DNA of 17,890 nt from Deltaproteobacteria bacterium (lineage in GTDB: Bacteria > Bdellovibrionota_F > JAHFAK01). Position numbers and translations under genes: made by a program. Positions 5,023 through 13,326 of this stretch are shown here, piece by piece. Position 1 is the first letter of the stretch. Each line of letters starts with the position of its first letter. The notes below the pieces were generated by a model, which had not been told where the DNA came from, ran no database searches, and was given only the letters and a program-made list of their open reading frames with translations. The stretch lies in NCBI GenBank assembly GCA_023250585.1, contig JAHFAK010000017.1, forward strand, positions 1-17,890, written 5' to 3'.

Positions 5023-6204
5023 TTATTTATTTAGTTTTTCTAAACCTGAGAGCAATCGTTCAATACCTTTTTTAATCATCTCGTCACTCATTGCATAGGA
5101 GAGTCGAATTTTACCAGGAGCTCCAAAACCCTCACCTGGAACAACGCTCACGTGATTACTTTCGAGAAGGTATTCCGATAGCGTAAGTGACGTTTTAATT
5201 TCTTCATTAAAAAATGCTGAAACATCAGGAAATATATAGAAAGCACCTTCGGGTTTATTTACCTTTAACTTTTGATTACCTTTGAGCAGCTTATATATGA
5301 GATTTCTCCGCCTTTCAAACACCTCACACATTTTGCGGACACTATCATCAGTATTATTTAAGGCTTCTATGGATGCCCATTGAGCTATAGAATTTGGTCC
5401 TGACGTAGACTGCCCTTGTATTTTTGACATATTTTTAATGATTTTTTGTGAGCCAAGCGTGTATCCAATACGCCATCCTGTCATGGCATATGCTTTTGAG
5501 ACACCATTTATAATCAGGGTACGATCTTTCAACTTCGGTTCGGTATTTAAAATATTAATAAACTTTTTATTATCAAAAATAATATGTTCGTAAATATCAT
5601 CGGTTATAATAACTATTTCTTTATCTACTAAGAATGCGGCAAGCTCCTTAAGAGTTTCTTCAGTATAAAGAGCTCCACTAGGGTTGGATGGGCTATTAAG
5701 TACAATAGCCTTTGTGTTTTTTGTAAATACTTTTTTTAAATTGTCGATATTAATTTGAAAATTATCTTCCATTTTTGTTTCAAGAAGACGAGGAAATCCA
5801 TCGGCGAGTTTTACCATGTCAGGATAGCTAACCCAATACGGAGTTGGGATAATGACTTCATCATTTTTGTTGAGAATTGCTTGGAATGCATTGTAGAGCG
5901 AATGCTTCGCTCCACAACTAACAATAACTTCATCGGGGGTATAGTCGAGTTTATTTTCGCGATGTATTTTTTTGCAAATTGCTTGTCGTAGTTCAATAAT
6001 TCCATGCGCCGGCGTATATTTTGTATGACCATCTTTAATTGCTTTAATAGCTGCTTCTTTGATATTATGAGGTGTATCAAAATCAGGTTCACCGACACCA
6101 AAGTCTATGACATCTTTACCAGCACGGATCATATTGTTTGCTTTTTCAAACAATGCAATCGTCATTGATGGGGCAATTCGTTCTAATTTTTCTGAGAGTT
6201 TCAT
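5023..6204 (-). CDS. PLP-dependent aminotransferase, class I (aspartate aminotransferase I-gamma type)
   Basis: This cytoplasmic enzyme of 393 residues belongs to fold type I aminotransferases, close to the aspartate/prephenate aminotransferases of subgroup I-gamma. Visible are DFGVGEPDFDTP (34-45), the cofactor-stacking Tyr123-Trp124, NSPSNPSG (170-177) with Asn174, TDDIYE (201-206), SKAYAMTGWRIGY with PLP-binding Lys237 and Arg245, and IRLSYA with substrate carboxylate-binding Arg367. It probably transfers the amino group between glutamate and oxaloacetate; a wider substrate range cannot be excluded. The start at 6204 has AAAGG 6 nt upstream and MKLSEKLERIAPS is typical; a longer frame to 6321 lies within rsmD and is rejected. 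The ATG overlaps the rsmD stop in ATGA, so translation is likely coupled. rph follows after 9 nt. Confidence 0.93.
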   Translation of the reverse strand: MKLSEKLERIAPSMTIALFEKANNMIRAGKDVIDFGVGEPDFDTPHNIKEAAIKAIKDGHTKYTPAHGIIELRQAICKKIHRENKLDYTPDEVIVSCGAKHSLYNAFQAILNKNDEVIIPTPYWVSYPDMVKLADGFPRLLETKMEDNFQINIDNLKKVFTKNTKAIVLNSPSNPSGALYTEETLKELAAFLVDKEIVIITDDIYEHIIFDNKKFINILNTEPKLKDRTLIINGVSKAYAMTGWRIGYTLGSQKIIKNMSKIQGQSTSGPNSIAQWASIEALNNTDDSVRKMCEVFERRRNLIYKLLKGNQKLKVNKPEGAFYIFPDVSAFFNEEIKTSLTLSEYLLESNHVSVVPGEGFGAPGKIRLSYAMSDEMIKKGIERLLSGLEKLNK

Positions 6205-6758
6205 ACAGAACCTTTCTTTGTATAAAATGTTAAAGCAGTAGAGCCATATTTTTTGTGTCGTTTTATTGATACTGTTTGATATTCGTCTTTCATCATATTC
6301 TTTGTCCAATGTTTTATACAAATAAATCCATGGGTTTCAAGTAATTCCTTTTCTTCAATTGCTTCGATTATCTGTGCATAATTTTCGAAGTCATACGGAG
6401 GATCAATAAAAATAAGAGAAAACACTTTTTTTTGTTTATATAAAAGCTGTATAGCTTCTTCCCAATTTTTTTCAATGACCTGAGTTTTAATAGCACATCC
6501 ACATTTTTGAATATTATGTTTGGTAAGTAAAGCATCGGAGTCAACAAAAATAGTATAGGCTGCTCCTCTGCTTAATGCTTCAAGACCTAAAACTCCTGTT
6601 CCTGAAAATAAGTCTAGGACCTGAGCATTATGAATATGAACTTGCATAAATGAAAAATCAAAAATCGCTGCTTGAAGTTTACTTGAGATCGGACGTATAC
6701 GAGTATCTTTTGGCGTCAAAAGTCGTCGTTTTTTCAATGTGCCACCGATTATCTGCAC
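6201..6758 (-). CDS. rsmD: 16S rRNA (guanine-966-N2)-methyltransferase RsmD
   Basis: RsmD methylates G966 of 16S rRNA with S-adenosylmethionine. From the GTG at 6758 the product has 185 residues and begins with the family's typical QIIGGTLKKRRL. The SAM-binding motif I is DLFSGTGVLG (49-58), and the catalytic (D/N)PPY motif is DPPY (119-122), inside LIFIDPPYDF. The start is not certain: a TTG at 6794 would add 12 residues, but neither has a Shine-Dalgarno sequence. GTG is preferred because a promoter with a -10 box 7 nt before it fits a leaderless mRNA, and because the N-terminus then matches the family. It is the first gene of the cluster rsmD, aminotransferase, rph, rdgB, and its TGA overlaps the next ATG. 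Confidence 0.88.
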   Translation of the reverse strand: MQIIGGTLKKRRLLTPKDTRIRPISSKLQAAIFDFSFMQVHIHNAQVLDLFSGTGVLGLEALSRGAAYTIFVDSDALLTKHNIQKCGCAIKTQVIEKNWEEAIQLLYKQKKVFSLIFIDPPYDFENYAQIIEAIEEKELLETHGFICIKHWTKNMMKDEYQTVSIKRHKKYGSTALTFYTKKGSV

Positions 6759-6765
6759 GTGAACA

Positions 6766-6794
6766 TTAATAAAGTAAACATACGGTAAAGGCAA
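6766..6794 (-). promoter_or_regulatory. Promoter of the rsmD cluster, leaderless arrangement
   Basis: On the minus strand TTGCCT (6794-6789) is followed after 17 nt by TATTAA (6771-6766) and after 7 nt by the GTG start of rsmD at 6758. Transcription would start at or next to the start codon. The same -10 to start spacing is seen at the coiled-coil gene. Confidence 0.5.
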
Positions 6795-6810
6795 GAGTGT
6801 TTTAAAAAAG

Positions 6811-6839
6811 TTGCTTTTGTACTTCAGGCTCTTTATATT
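6811..6839 (+). promoter_or_regulatory. Promoter of the aldolase/dehydrogenase gene, nearly leaderless
   Basis: TTGCTT (6811-6816), a 17-nt spacer and TATATT (6834-6839) form a good sigma70-type promoter. The ATG at 6849 is 9 nt after the -10 box, so the leader would be about 0-3 nt. No Shine-Dalgarno sequence is present. This promoter is back to back with that of rsmD. Confidence 0.6.
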
Positions 6840-6848
6840 CGTATCATT

Positions 6849-8933
6849 ATGAAAAACCTATGGAAGAGTGCTGACGTACTAGATTTTATTGAGCGTTACA
6901 AAAAATATGGAGAGGATGTTGCACTTCGTACCTATAGTGCTCGTCTCATTGGCCAAGATAGCACGTTAGTTTTACATGGAGGTGGAAATACTTCCGTTAA
7001 AAGTAGGGTGCGAGATCTGAGTGGAGAATCTATCGAAGTAATCTACATGAAAGGTTCAGGTTGGGACTTAAGTACTATCGAACCCGCTGGGCATCCAGCA
7101 ATTGAACTTGCGAAACTTACCCAGTTAAGAAAATTAGATAAACTTTCAGATGAAGAAATGGTCAATCAGTTACGAATTCATTTACTCGATAGTTCAAGTC
7201 CTAATCCTTCCGTGGAAACTTTACTGCATGCTTTTTTACCGCATAAATTTATCGACCACACCCATGCCGATGCTGTATTGGCTATTACGAATCAAGTCGA
7301 TGGCGAACAGAAAGTACGTGATTGGGCTCAAACAAAACTTGGAATAGTGCCTTACATAATGCCTGGTTTTGCGTTGGCAAAATTAGCAGCTACTATGTAT
7401 GAAAAGAATCCTGAAGTAGAGGGTTTAGTTCTACTTAAACATGGTATTTTTACTTTTGGGGCGACAGCAGAAGAATCATATAATCGAATGGTTTATTGGG
7501 TTGGAGAAGCAGAAAAATGGCTCGATTCAAAACCGTCATTTTCATATCATACAGTAATTAAAAATACTTCATATGATCAGTCCGAAGTTATGAATGTTAT
7601 GAATATTCTTCGCGGTGCGAATACACTCTCTGACGAAACAAAAAAGAAAACACAGCCAGCGCAAGATCCTTTGCAAAGAATGCTCTGTGGTTTTCGTTCG
7701 TCTTCCCACATTTTAGATTTTGTCAATAGTCGCGAGGTGCTTGAATTTTCTCAAATCGGCCCAGCTACGCCTGATCATGTTATTCGGACAAAACCAAAAC
7801 CTGTTCTTATTGCACATGAAGCGCTTACTAACGTCGATACTTTTCCTTCTGAAGTGAAGAAATCTATTGAAAATTTTCAAAGTAACTATAGAAATTATTT
7901 TTTGAGGCAATGTGAAAAACAAGGAGTGATAAAAAAAATGTTGGATCCTCTGCCTCGAATTTTTTTAGTCCCTGGGATGGGATGTTTTGCGTTTGCTCCT
8001 ACGCGTAAAGAAGTAACCATTGCTCTTGACATTTATGAACATACAATTGATGTCATTCAAAAAGCTCTGAGCGTTGGAACCTATCAAGCTCTTCCTGAAA
8101 AAGATATTTTCGATATGGAATATTGGTCTTTAGAACAAGCTAAATTAGGTAAAAGCGCAGAAAAAGCATTCAGTCGTAAAATAGTATGGATTTCAGGTGC
8201 TGCGTCAGGAATAGGTTTGGCAACGGCAATTGCTTTTGCACGCCTTGGTGCGCATCTGTATCTAACCGATAGTAATGAAAATTTTTTACAAGAAGCTTTA
8301 AAACATCCGGATCTTAAAAATTGCACCAAAGGTTTACGGTGTGATGTAACTCAGAAAAAAGCAGTCGAAGAAAGTTTTATCCAGTGTTCGCTTGAATTTG
8401 GCGGAGTGGATATCGTTATTTCAAACGCGGGCTTTGCTCCAACATCCCCAATTGCTGAGTGCACCGATGAACTATTACGTAAAAGTTTTGAAGTTAATTT
8501 CTTTGCTCATCAAAACGTAGCGCAAGCTGCAGTCAAAATTATGAAACGACAAAACATTGGCGGAACGTTACTCTTTAATGCTTCCAAAAGTGCTTTTAAT
8601 CCAGGTCCAGATTTTGGCCCTTATACATTACCAAAAGTAGGAGTCATTGGTCTTATGCGCCAATATGCAGTCGAACTCGGTACATATGGTATACGCTCAA
8701 ATGCGGTGAATGCAGATCGTGTTCGCACTCGACTTTATTCAGACAATTTATTGGAAAACCGAGCAGCTTCTCGTGGTATAAGTGTGAATGAATATCTTTC
8801 GGGAAATTTAGTCGCCGAAGAAGTATATGCCGAAGATGTGGCTGAAGCATTTGTGTATTTAGCACGTGCTCGTAAAACCACGGGCGCCGTTATTCCAGTC
8901 GATGGTGGTAACGCTGCCGCTTTTCCACGGTAA
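6849..8933 (+). CDS. Bifunctional class II aldolase / short-chain dehydrogenase (YuxG/RhaEW type)
   Basis: A 694-residue fusion. The N-terminal part (about 1-400) is a class II (AraD/FucA-type) aldolase with HGGGNTS (43-49), the zinc-binding HTHAD (137-141) and LKHGIFTFG further on. The C-terminal part (about 443-694) is an NAD(P)-dependent short-chain dehydrogenase with GAASGIG (450-456), ISNAG, and a catalytic Tyr592-xxx-Lys596 within FGPYTLPKVG, plus a Ser in NASKS. The domain order and length match B. subtilis YuxG (RhaEW), which cleaves rhamnulose 1-phosphate and oxidises the L-lactaldehyde. No rhamnose or fucose gene lies nearby, so the true substrate is open; a role with another deoxy-sugar phosphate or salvage product is possible. 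It is transcribed alone, from its own promoter, probably as a leaderless mRNA. All catalytic motifs appear intact. Confidence 0.92.
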   Translation: MKNLWKSADVLDFIERYKKYGEDVALRTYSARLIGQDSTLVLHGGGNTSVKSRVRDLSGESIEVIYMKGSGWDLSTIEPAGHPAIELAKLTQLRKLDKLSDEEMVNQLRIHLLDSSSPNPSVETLLHAFLPHKFIDHTHADAVLAITNQVDGEQKVRDWAQTKLGIVPYIMPGFALAKLAATMYEKNPEVEGLVLLKHGIFTFGATAEESYNRMVYWVGEAEKWLDSKPSFSYHTVIKNTSYDQSEVMNVMNILRGANTLSDETKKKTQPAQDPLQRMLCGFRSSSHILDFVNSREVLEFSQIGPATPDHVIRTKPKPVLIAHEALTNVDTFPSEVKKSIENFQSNYRNYFLRQCEKQGVIKKMLDPLPRIFLVPGMGCFAFAPTRKEVTIALDIYEHTIDVIQKALSVGTYQALPEKDIFDMEYWSLEQAKLGKSAEKAFSRKIVWISGAASGIGLATAIAFARLGAHLYLTDSNENFLQEALKHPDLKNCTKGLRCDVTQKKAVEESFIQCSLEFGGVDIVISNAGFAPTSPIAECTDELLRKSFEVNFFAHQNVAQAAVKIMKRQNIGGTLLFNASKSAFNPGPDFGPYTLPKVGVIGLMRQYAVELGTYGIRSNAVNADRVRTRLYSDNLLENRAASRGISVNEYLSGNLVAEEVYAEDVAEAFVYLARARKTTGAVIPVDGGNAAAFPR

Positions 8934-8950
8934 AAGAGGTCTTTTTTTAT
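8931..8950 (+). terminator. Weak terminator-like hairpin after the aldolase gene
   Basis: AAAAG, a 4-nt loop (AGGT) and CTTTT are followed by more T residues, beginning within the stop codon. The stem is short and AT-only, so it may be inefficient; no better hairpin was seen before the next promoter. Confidence 0.3.
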
Positions 8951-9011
8951 CCGCCTTCGCAGAATACCATGGGATTTTTCGTAGGGCTCCATTTTATAAT
9001 CGCAATATCGT

Positions 9012-9040
9012 TTGACAAATAAAGCGGGAAAACCTTAAAT
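9012..9040 (+). promoter_or_regulatory. Promoter of the toxin-antitoxin operon
   Basis: A perfect TTGACA (9012-9017) is followed after 17 nt by TTAAAT (9035-9040). The start would be near 9047, leaving a leader of about 40 nt that contains GGAGG 4 nt before the antitoxin ATG. Confidence 0.55.
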
Positions 9041-9085
9041 GAGAAAGCACAAGAGCAATAAAAAAGATTATTTTTTGGAGGTGTT

Positions 9086-9274
9086 ATGAGTAATGCTAAA
9101 CAGCAAGTTCAAGAGATTTTACAAGAAGTTTCAGATGATGCTACCTTAGAAGATATTCAGTATCACATCTATGTGAGAGAAAAAATAGAAGATGGATTAC
9201 AAGATCTACAAGAAGGACGAGTGATCGATCAAGAAGAAATTGAAAAAAGGATGTCTCGATGGCTTGGAAAATAA
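9086..9274 (+). CDS. Putative type II antitoxin (partner of the ParE/RelE toxin)
   Basis: The 62-residue acidic protein is predicted to be helical (MSNAKQQVQEILQEVSDDATLEDIQYHIY...). Small proteins with the pattern 'V..IL..L.DDAT.EDI.Y.IYVREKIE.GL.D...GRV' are commonly found before ParE/RelE toxins and probably neutralise them. No classical ribbon-helix-helix or AbrB DNA-binding motif is obvious, so autoregulation cannot be inferred. Its 3' end overlaps the toxin start by 16 nt, which is typical of such pairs. It has a strong Shine-Dalgarno sequence, GGAGG, and its own promoter. The assignment depends mostly on context and on recall of similar antitoxins. Confidence 0.7.
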   Translation: MSNAKQQVQEILQEVSDDATLEDIQYHIYVREKIEDGLQDLQEGRVIDQEEIEKRMSRWLGK

Positions 9275-9573
9275 TGTGGACTGAGAGTGCTTGGATTGAT
9301 TTAGAAAACATAGCTCGTTATATAGCAGAAGATTCACCGTATTATGCAGCATCATTTGTACGTGAGATTAAGGAAGCAGCTAGATCATTAGAACATTTTG
9401 CAGAACGCGGTCGTATTGTTCCTGAAGTCAATAATCCTTATTTCCGAGAGCTTTTTATTGGTAATTATCGTTTAATTTATCAAATTACCAAAGAAATAGT
9501 CTATATTCTGACATTCATACATGGTATGCGTAATCTTAACAAAAAATCCCTCTCACATGACCAACGAAATTAG
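9259..9573 (+). CDS. Type II toxin of the RelE/ParE superfamily
   Basis: The 104-residue protein begins with the typical ParE pattern: MAWKIMWTESAWIDLENIARYIAED, then a helix (SPYYAASFVREIKEA), a basic turn (AERGRIVPEV), YFRELFIGNYRLIYQI and the C-terminal strand IVYILTFIHGMRNL. RelE members cleave mRNA on the ribosome, whereas ParE members poison gyrase; the FIHGxR ending is closer to ParE. The start at 9259 has AAGGA 7 nt upstream and keeps the first beta strand; an ATG at 9274 (in TAATG) would remove it. The stop is only 3 nt from the stop of convergent sufU, so the two transcripts probably overlap. Confidence 0.85.
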   Translation: MAWKIMWTESAWIDLENIARYIAEDSPYYAASFVREIKEAARSLEHFAERGRIVPEVNNPYFRELFIGNYRLIYQITKEIVYILTFIHGMRNLNKKSLSHDQRN

Positions 9574-9576
9574 CTA

Positions 9577-10023
9577 TTACTCAGTCGTAGTTTTCGTATT
9601 TCCTTCAAGGGCCGATTTTAAAGTATGCCAAATAAGGGTTGCACATTTAATACGGGTAGGAAATGCTTTCACCCCACGAAGAACAGTAATTTTAGCCTTT
9701 TTTCCGATGAATCCAGAAATATTTTCTTCTTTTAACATGAGTCGAAATTGTTCAAAAAGATTTTTTGCTTCTTCAATTGAATCGCCTTTAATACATGAGG
9801 TCATAAGAGATGCTGATGATTTTGAAATTGCACAGCCTTTGCCAGAAAAACCTATATCGATAATTTTTCCGTTTTCTACATATAAATCTAAAATATAATG
9901 ATCGCCACATAGTGGATTGTATCCTTCCGCCGTGTGAGTTGGATGTTCAAGTCTTTTGAAATTTTTCGGATTTTTATTATGATCTAAAATAATTTCTTGA
10001 TAGAGTTCTGAAAGTTTTTCCAT
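9577..10023 (-). CDS. sufU: Fe-S cluster assembly protein SufU
   Basis: SufU accepts sulfur from SufS, acting as a zinc-dependent sulfurtransferase that stimulates the desulfurase for the SufBCD scaffold. The 148-residue protein has the IscU fold and the SufU-type zinc ligands: Cys39 and Asp41 in NPLCGD, Cys64 in GKGCAISKSSASLM and Cys127 in RIKCATLIWHTL. The insertion between the second and third cysteines and the CATL.W motif mark it as SufU rather than IscU. Its ATG overlaps the sufS stop (TAATG), so translation is coupled. It is the last gene of the operon. No SufE or IscU is present in the window. Confidence 0.94.
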   Translation of the reverse strand: MEKLSELYQEIILDHNKNPKNFKRLEHPTHTAEGYNPLCGDHYILDLYVENGKIIDIGFSGKGCAISKSSASLMTSCIKGDSIEEAKNLFEQFRLMLKEENISGFIGKKAKITVLRGVKAFPTRIKCATLIWHTLKSALEGNTKTTTE

Positions 10024-11279
10024 TAGTTGAATACCTTTTTAATTTTCTTAAGACCTTCGATCAGATGATCTACATCTTCTTTCGTATTATAAATTCCAAA
10101 TGAAACTCGAGCAGTTGCTGGGATACCAAAGAATTGCATAACTGGTTGGGCACAATGATGTCCTGTTCGAACGGCAATCCCTTCCTCATCAAGAATTGTT
10201 CCGATATCATGAGGATGAACATCACCGACCAGAAAAGAGATAACTCCGCCTTTTTCTTTACTCTCGCCAATGATTCGTACATCATTGCATTCAAGTAAAC
10301 GCTTAGTCGCGTAATGTACAAGAGTTTTTTCAAATACGGCGATAGTATCCATACCTATACGAGTAATATAGTTAATTGCTTCGGCTAGTCCAATGGCTCC
10401 TGAAACATTTGGAGTACCTGCTTCAAATTTAAATGGTAAATCATTGTAGATTGTTTTTTCAAAGGTAACCGATTTAATCATATCTCCGCCACCTTGAAAT
10501 GGAGGCATTGATTCAAGAAGATGTTCTTTTGCATACAAAATACCAATGCCCGTTGGTCCATATAATTTATGCCCCGAGAAAGCAAAGAAATCACAATCAA
10601 GTTTTTGTACATCAATGGGAATATGAGGAGCTGACTGCGCTCCATCGACAAGAACTGGAATACCTTTTTTATGCGCTTCTTTGATCAGATATTCAATGGG
10701 ATTGATTGTTCCTAAAGCATTTGAAATATGAACAACTGCCAGCAGTCGAGTTCGGTTCGTCAGTAATTTCGGTAATTCATCAAGAATCAATTCGCCTTTT
10801 TTATTAATGGGAATAACTTTAAGACGAGCGCCCGTTTCATTACAGAGAATTTGCCATGGAACAATATTTGAATGATGTTCAAGCCCTGAAATAAGAATTT
10901 CATCGCCAGCAGAGAGGATTTGTTTTCCATATGTTTTTGCTACAAGATTAATAGCTTCGGTCGTGCCACGAACAAAAATAATTTCTTTTGTACTTTTTGC
11001 ATTGAGAAATGAACGCACAACTTCACGACTTTTTTCAAAGCTTTCCGTTGCTCGCTGACTTAATGTATGCACTCCTCGATGAACATTTGAGTGTTCTTCT
11101 TCATAATATTTTTTTACTCTTTCAATAACCGAAGTAGGATTTTGCGTTGAAGCAGCATTATCCAGATAAATAAAAGGTTTTCCATGGATGCGTTGACGAA
11201 ACACGGGAAAGTCATTTCTAATGACATGCGGGGTTAGTGAATATTCAGATTCATTGTCTCTATTTTCTAATTGCTGCAT
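10023..11279 (-). CDS. sufS: Cysteine desulfurase SufS
   Basis: SufS is a PLP enzyme that removes sulfur from L-cysteine as an enzyme-bound persulfide for Fe-S assembly. The 418-residue length fits group II desulfurases. Seen are YLDNAAST (38-45), the SGLEHHSNIVPW block (131-142), VDGAQSAPH (211-219), FSGHKLYGPTGIG with PLP-binding Lys238, and the short lobe with catalytic Cys376 in RTGHHCAQP. The ATG at 11279 has AAGGA 8 nt upstream. It starts 10 nt after sufD ends and overlaps sufU by one base. SufU is the sulfur acceptor here; the sulfide would go to the SufBCD complex. Confidence 0.96.
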   Translation of the reverse strand: MQQLENRDNESEYSLTPHVIRNDFPVFRQRIHGKPFIYLDNAASTQNPTSVIERVKKYYEEEHSNVHRGVHTLSQRATESFEKSREVVRSFLNAKSTKEIIFVRGTTEAINLVAKTYGKQILSAGDEILISGLEHHSNIVPWQILCNETGARLKVIPINKKGELILDELPKLLTNRTRLLAVVHISNALGTINPIEYLIKEAHKKGIPVLVDGAQSAPHIPIDVQKLDCDFFAFSGHKLYGPTGIGILYAKEHLLESMPPFQGGGDMIKSVTFEKTIYNDLPFKFEAGTPNVSGAIGLAEAINYITRIGMDTIAVFEKTLVHYATKRLLECNDVRIIGESKEKGGVISFLVGDVHPHDIGTILDEEGIAVRTGHHCAQPVMQFFGIPATARVSFGIYNTKEDVDHLIEGLKKIKKVFN

Positions 11280-11289
11280 ATAATATTCC

Positions 11290-12579
11290 TTACTCTTTAT
11301 GTAACTTGTTTTTTACTAATGTTGTAATGTGTTCTTTCAATGGCTCTATCGTTATTTTTGAGGTAAGATTTTCTGCAAATGCACGTGTGAGAATCTTTTT
11401 TGCTTCTTCTTCTGCGATGCCACGTGAGCGAAGATAATAAAGGCTCGTTTCATCAAGTTTTCCAACAGTTGCACCATGGGTGCATTTTACATCATCAGCA
11501 AAAATTTCGAGTTGTGGTTTTGTATCCATGCGCGCATCATTTGAGAGTAAAAGTGTGCGATTGGTTTGTTCGGAATTTGTCTTTTGAGCATGCTGAGCCA
11601 CGTAGATTTTTCCATTAAAAACTCCGTGGGCTTTATCGTCGAGAATTCCATGATAATGTTCAGTGCTTGTGCATTCTTCTTTTTCATGAACAATCATTGT
11701 GTGATTATCTATATGCTGTTCATCACTCCCCATATAAAATCCCAAAAAAGTGCACTGGGCGCCTTTCCCATTGAGTCTCGAGGTCATAGTATTTCGCGTG
11801 AGCTTTGCTCCAAAAGAAAATGAATGAGAAGTAAAGGATGAATATTCTTGTTGGTCTATTTCAACCGTTGCAATATGAAGAGCATTATTATTTTCTCGTT
11901 CAATTTTGTAGTGCTCACAGGATGCACGAGCTTGTACATGAATATGCGTTAATGTATTGGTAAAATATTTATTCTCAGTCGTATGTGTATAATCTTCAAT
12001 GATTTTTACCTGAGCGTCGGTATCTAGTACGATAAGATTTCGCGGATAGTGCACATATTCTTTTGTATGAGTACTGAGATATACAATGTAAATTACTTCA
12101 TTAATCACCGTTTTTTTAGGAATGTAGATAAATGTTCCTTGTTCAGTAAAAGCACTGTTGAGAGAGGCAAAACTATTATTTTTGCTCGTGAGAGTATTGC
12201 CGAGATATTGTTTAAGTATCGAATTGTTTTCTCGAAGCGCTTTTTCAAGACTCTCTATTTCAATTCCATTTTTTGAGAGAGGAGTTGAAAGATTCGGAGA
12301 AAAAAGTCCATTAACAAAAACTAAGCGATGGCAGGAAGGAAGTTTCAATAATGCATCAGTCGTTTTATCAAGAAAAGCAGGAGAAGAGGAAAGGGGCACA
12401 AGATCGATAAAAGGATTTACTTCAGTTATATCGGTGTATTTCCATTCTTCAGATTTTTTTGTTGGAAGCCCTATGCGTTCAAATTCTTCTAAAGCAGTTT
12501 TTCTGAATGAACGTATCCACTCAGGATTTTTTCCCCATCGTTCTTTTTCAAGTGTATTAAAATTCTCAAGAAAGCTCAT
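11290..12579 (-). CDS. sufD: Fe-S cluster scaffold subunit SufD
   Basis: SufD pairs with SufB in the SufBC2D complex where the cluster is built. The 429-residue protein has the family's beta-helix region (about 150-360) and the C-terminal signature FADDVKCTHGATVGKLDETSLYYLRSRG, with Cys366 and His368; the equivalent His is important for cluster building in E. coli. The N-terminal part is helical and variable, as usual. AGGAGA lies just upstream of the ATG and overlaps the sufC stop region, which favours coupling. The gene order B-C-D-S-U is complete. Confidence 0.95.
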   Translation of the reverse strand: MSFLENFNTLEKERWGKNPEWIRSFRKTALEEFERIGLPTKKSEEWKYTDITEVNPFIDLVPLSSSPAFLDKTTDALLKLPSCHRLVFVNGLFSPNLSTPLSKNGIEIESLEKALRENNSILKQYLGNTLTSKNNSFASLNSAFTEQGTFIYIPKKTVINEVIYIVYLSTHTKEYVHYPRNLIVLDTDAQVKIIEDYTHTTENKYFTNTLTHIHVQARASCEHYKIERENNNALHIATVEIDQQEYSSFTSHSFSFGAKLTRNTMTSRLNGKGAQCTFLGFYMGSDEQHIDNHTMIVHEKEECTSTEHYHGILDDKAHGVFNGKIYVAQHAQKTNSEQTNRTLLLSNDARMDTKPQLEIFADDVKCTHGATVGKLDETSLYYLRSRGIAEEEAKKILTRAFAENLTSKITIEPLKEHITTLVKNKLHKE

Positions 12580-12588
12580 GTTCGTCTC

Positions 12589-13326
12589 CTATGTGGTCCA
12601 ATCGTATCCTTTTTCTTCAAGTTCAAAGGCTAATTCTTTTCCTCCGGATTTGAGAATTTTTCCACCCGCAAGTACATGAATAAAATCAGGCTGAATATAA
12701 TCAAGAAGTCGTTGATAGTGCGTAATAATTAAAATTGCTTTTTGAGAATTTTTAAAACTATTTACTCCTTCAGCAATGATTCTTAAAGCATCAATGTCGA
12801 GTCCAGAATCGGTTTCATCAAGAATTACGAGTGTAGGGTCAAGAAGCATCATTTGGAGAATTTCATTGCGTTTTTTTTCTCCTCCAGAAAATCCTTCATT
12901 GACGGATCGCGAAGTCATTTCGGGATTCATTTTTATTTTTTTCATGTGTGTTTTTAATGTTTCGGAGAAATCAAATGCATCTATTTCTTCTTTGCCTTGA
13001 TGTTTTCTGATCGCATTTACAGCAGTACGTAAAAATGCCGCGTTATTAACACCGGGGATTTCAACGGGGTATTGAAATGCTACAAATATTCCATTACGGG
13101 CGCGCATTTCTGGTTTATCATTAATAATGCTTTTACCTTTGTATGTAATATCTCCTTGCGTAATTTCATAATGTTCTCTTCCCGCAATAACTTGGGCAAG
13201 TGTGCTTTTTCCTGATCCATTAGGACCCATGATGGCATGGACTTCACCAGGTTTAATCGATAACGTGATTCCTTTGAGAATATCTTTGCCCTCAACTCGT
13301 GTATGTAAATTTTCTATCACTAGCAT
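12589..13326 (-). CDS. sufC: Fe-S assembly ATPase SufC
   Basis: SufC is the ABC-type ATPase subunit of SufBC2D. Its ATP cycle changes the SufB-SufD interface to allow iron and sulfur entry. The 245-residue protein shows Walker [10 protein letters not shown] (34-42), the Q-loop (FVAFQYP, 81-87), the signature FSGGEKKR (146-153), Walker [13 protein letters not shown] (166-177) and the switch His203. It is cytosolic, not a membrane transporter. The start overlaps the sufB stop by one base (TAATG), and sufD follows after 9 nt. Confidence 0.97.
   Translation of the reverse strand: MLVIENLHTRVEGKDILKGITLSIKPGEVHAIMGPNGSGKSTLAQVIAGREHYEITQGDITYKGKSIINDKPEMRARNGIFVAFQYPVEIPGVNNAAFLRTAVNAIRKHQGKEEIDAFDFSETLKTHMKKIKMNPEMTSRSVNEGFSGGEKKRNEILQMMLLDPTLVILDETDSGLDIDALRIIAEGVNSFKNSQKAILIITHYQRLLDYIQPDFIHVLAGGKILKSGGKELAFELEEKGYDWTT

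Noticed and set aside
6205-6321. N-terminal extension of the aminotransferase
   Set aside because: It lies wholly within rsmD; the start at 6204 has a Shine-Dalgarno sequence and the classic ATGA overlap.
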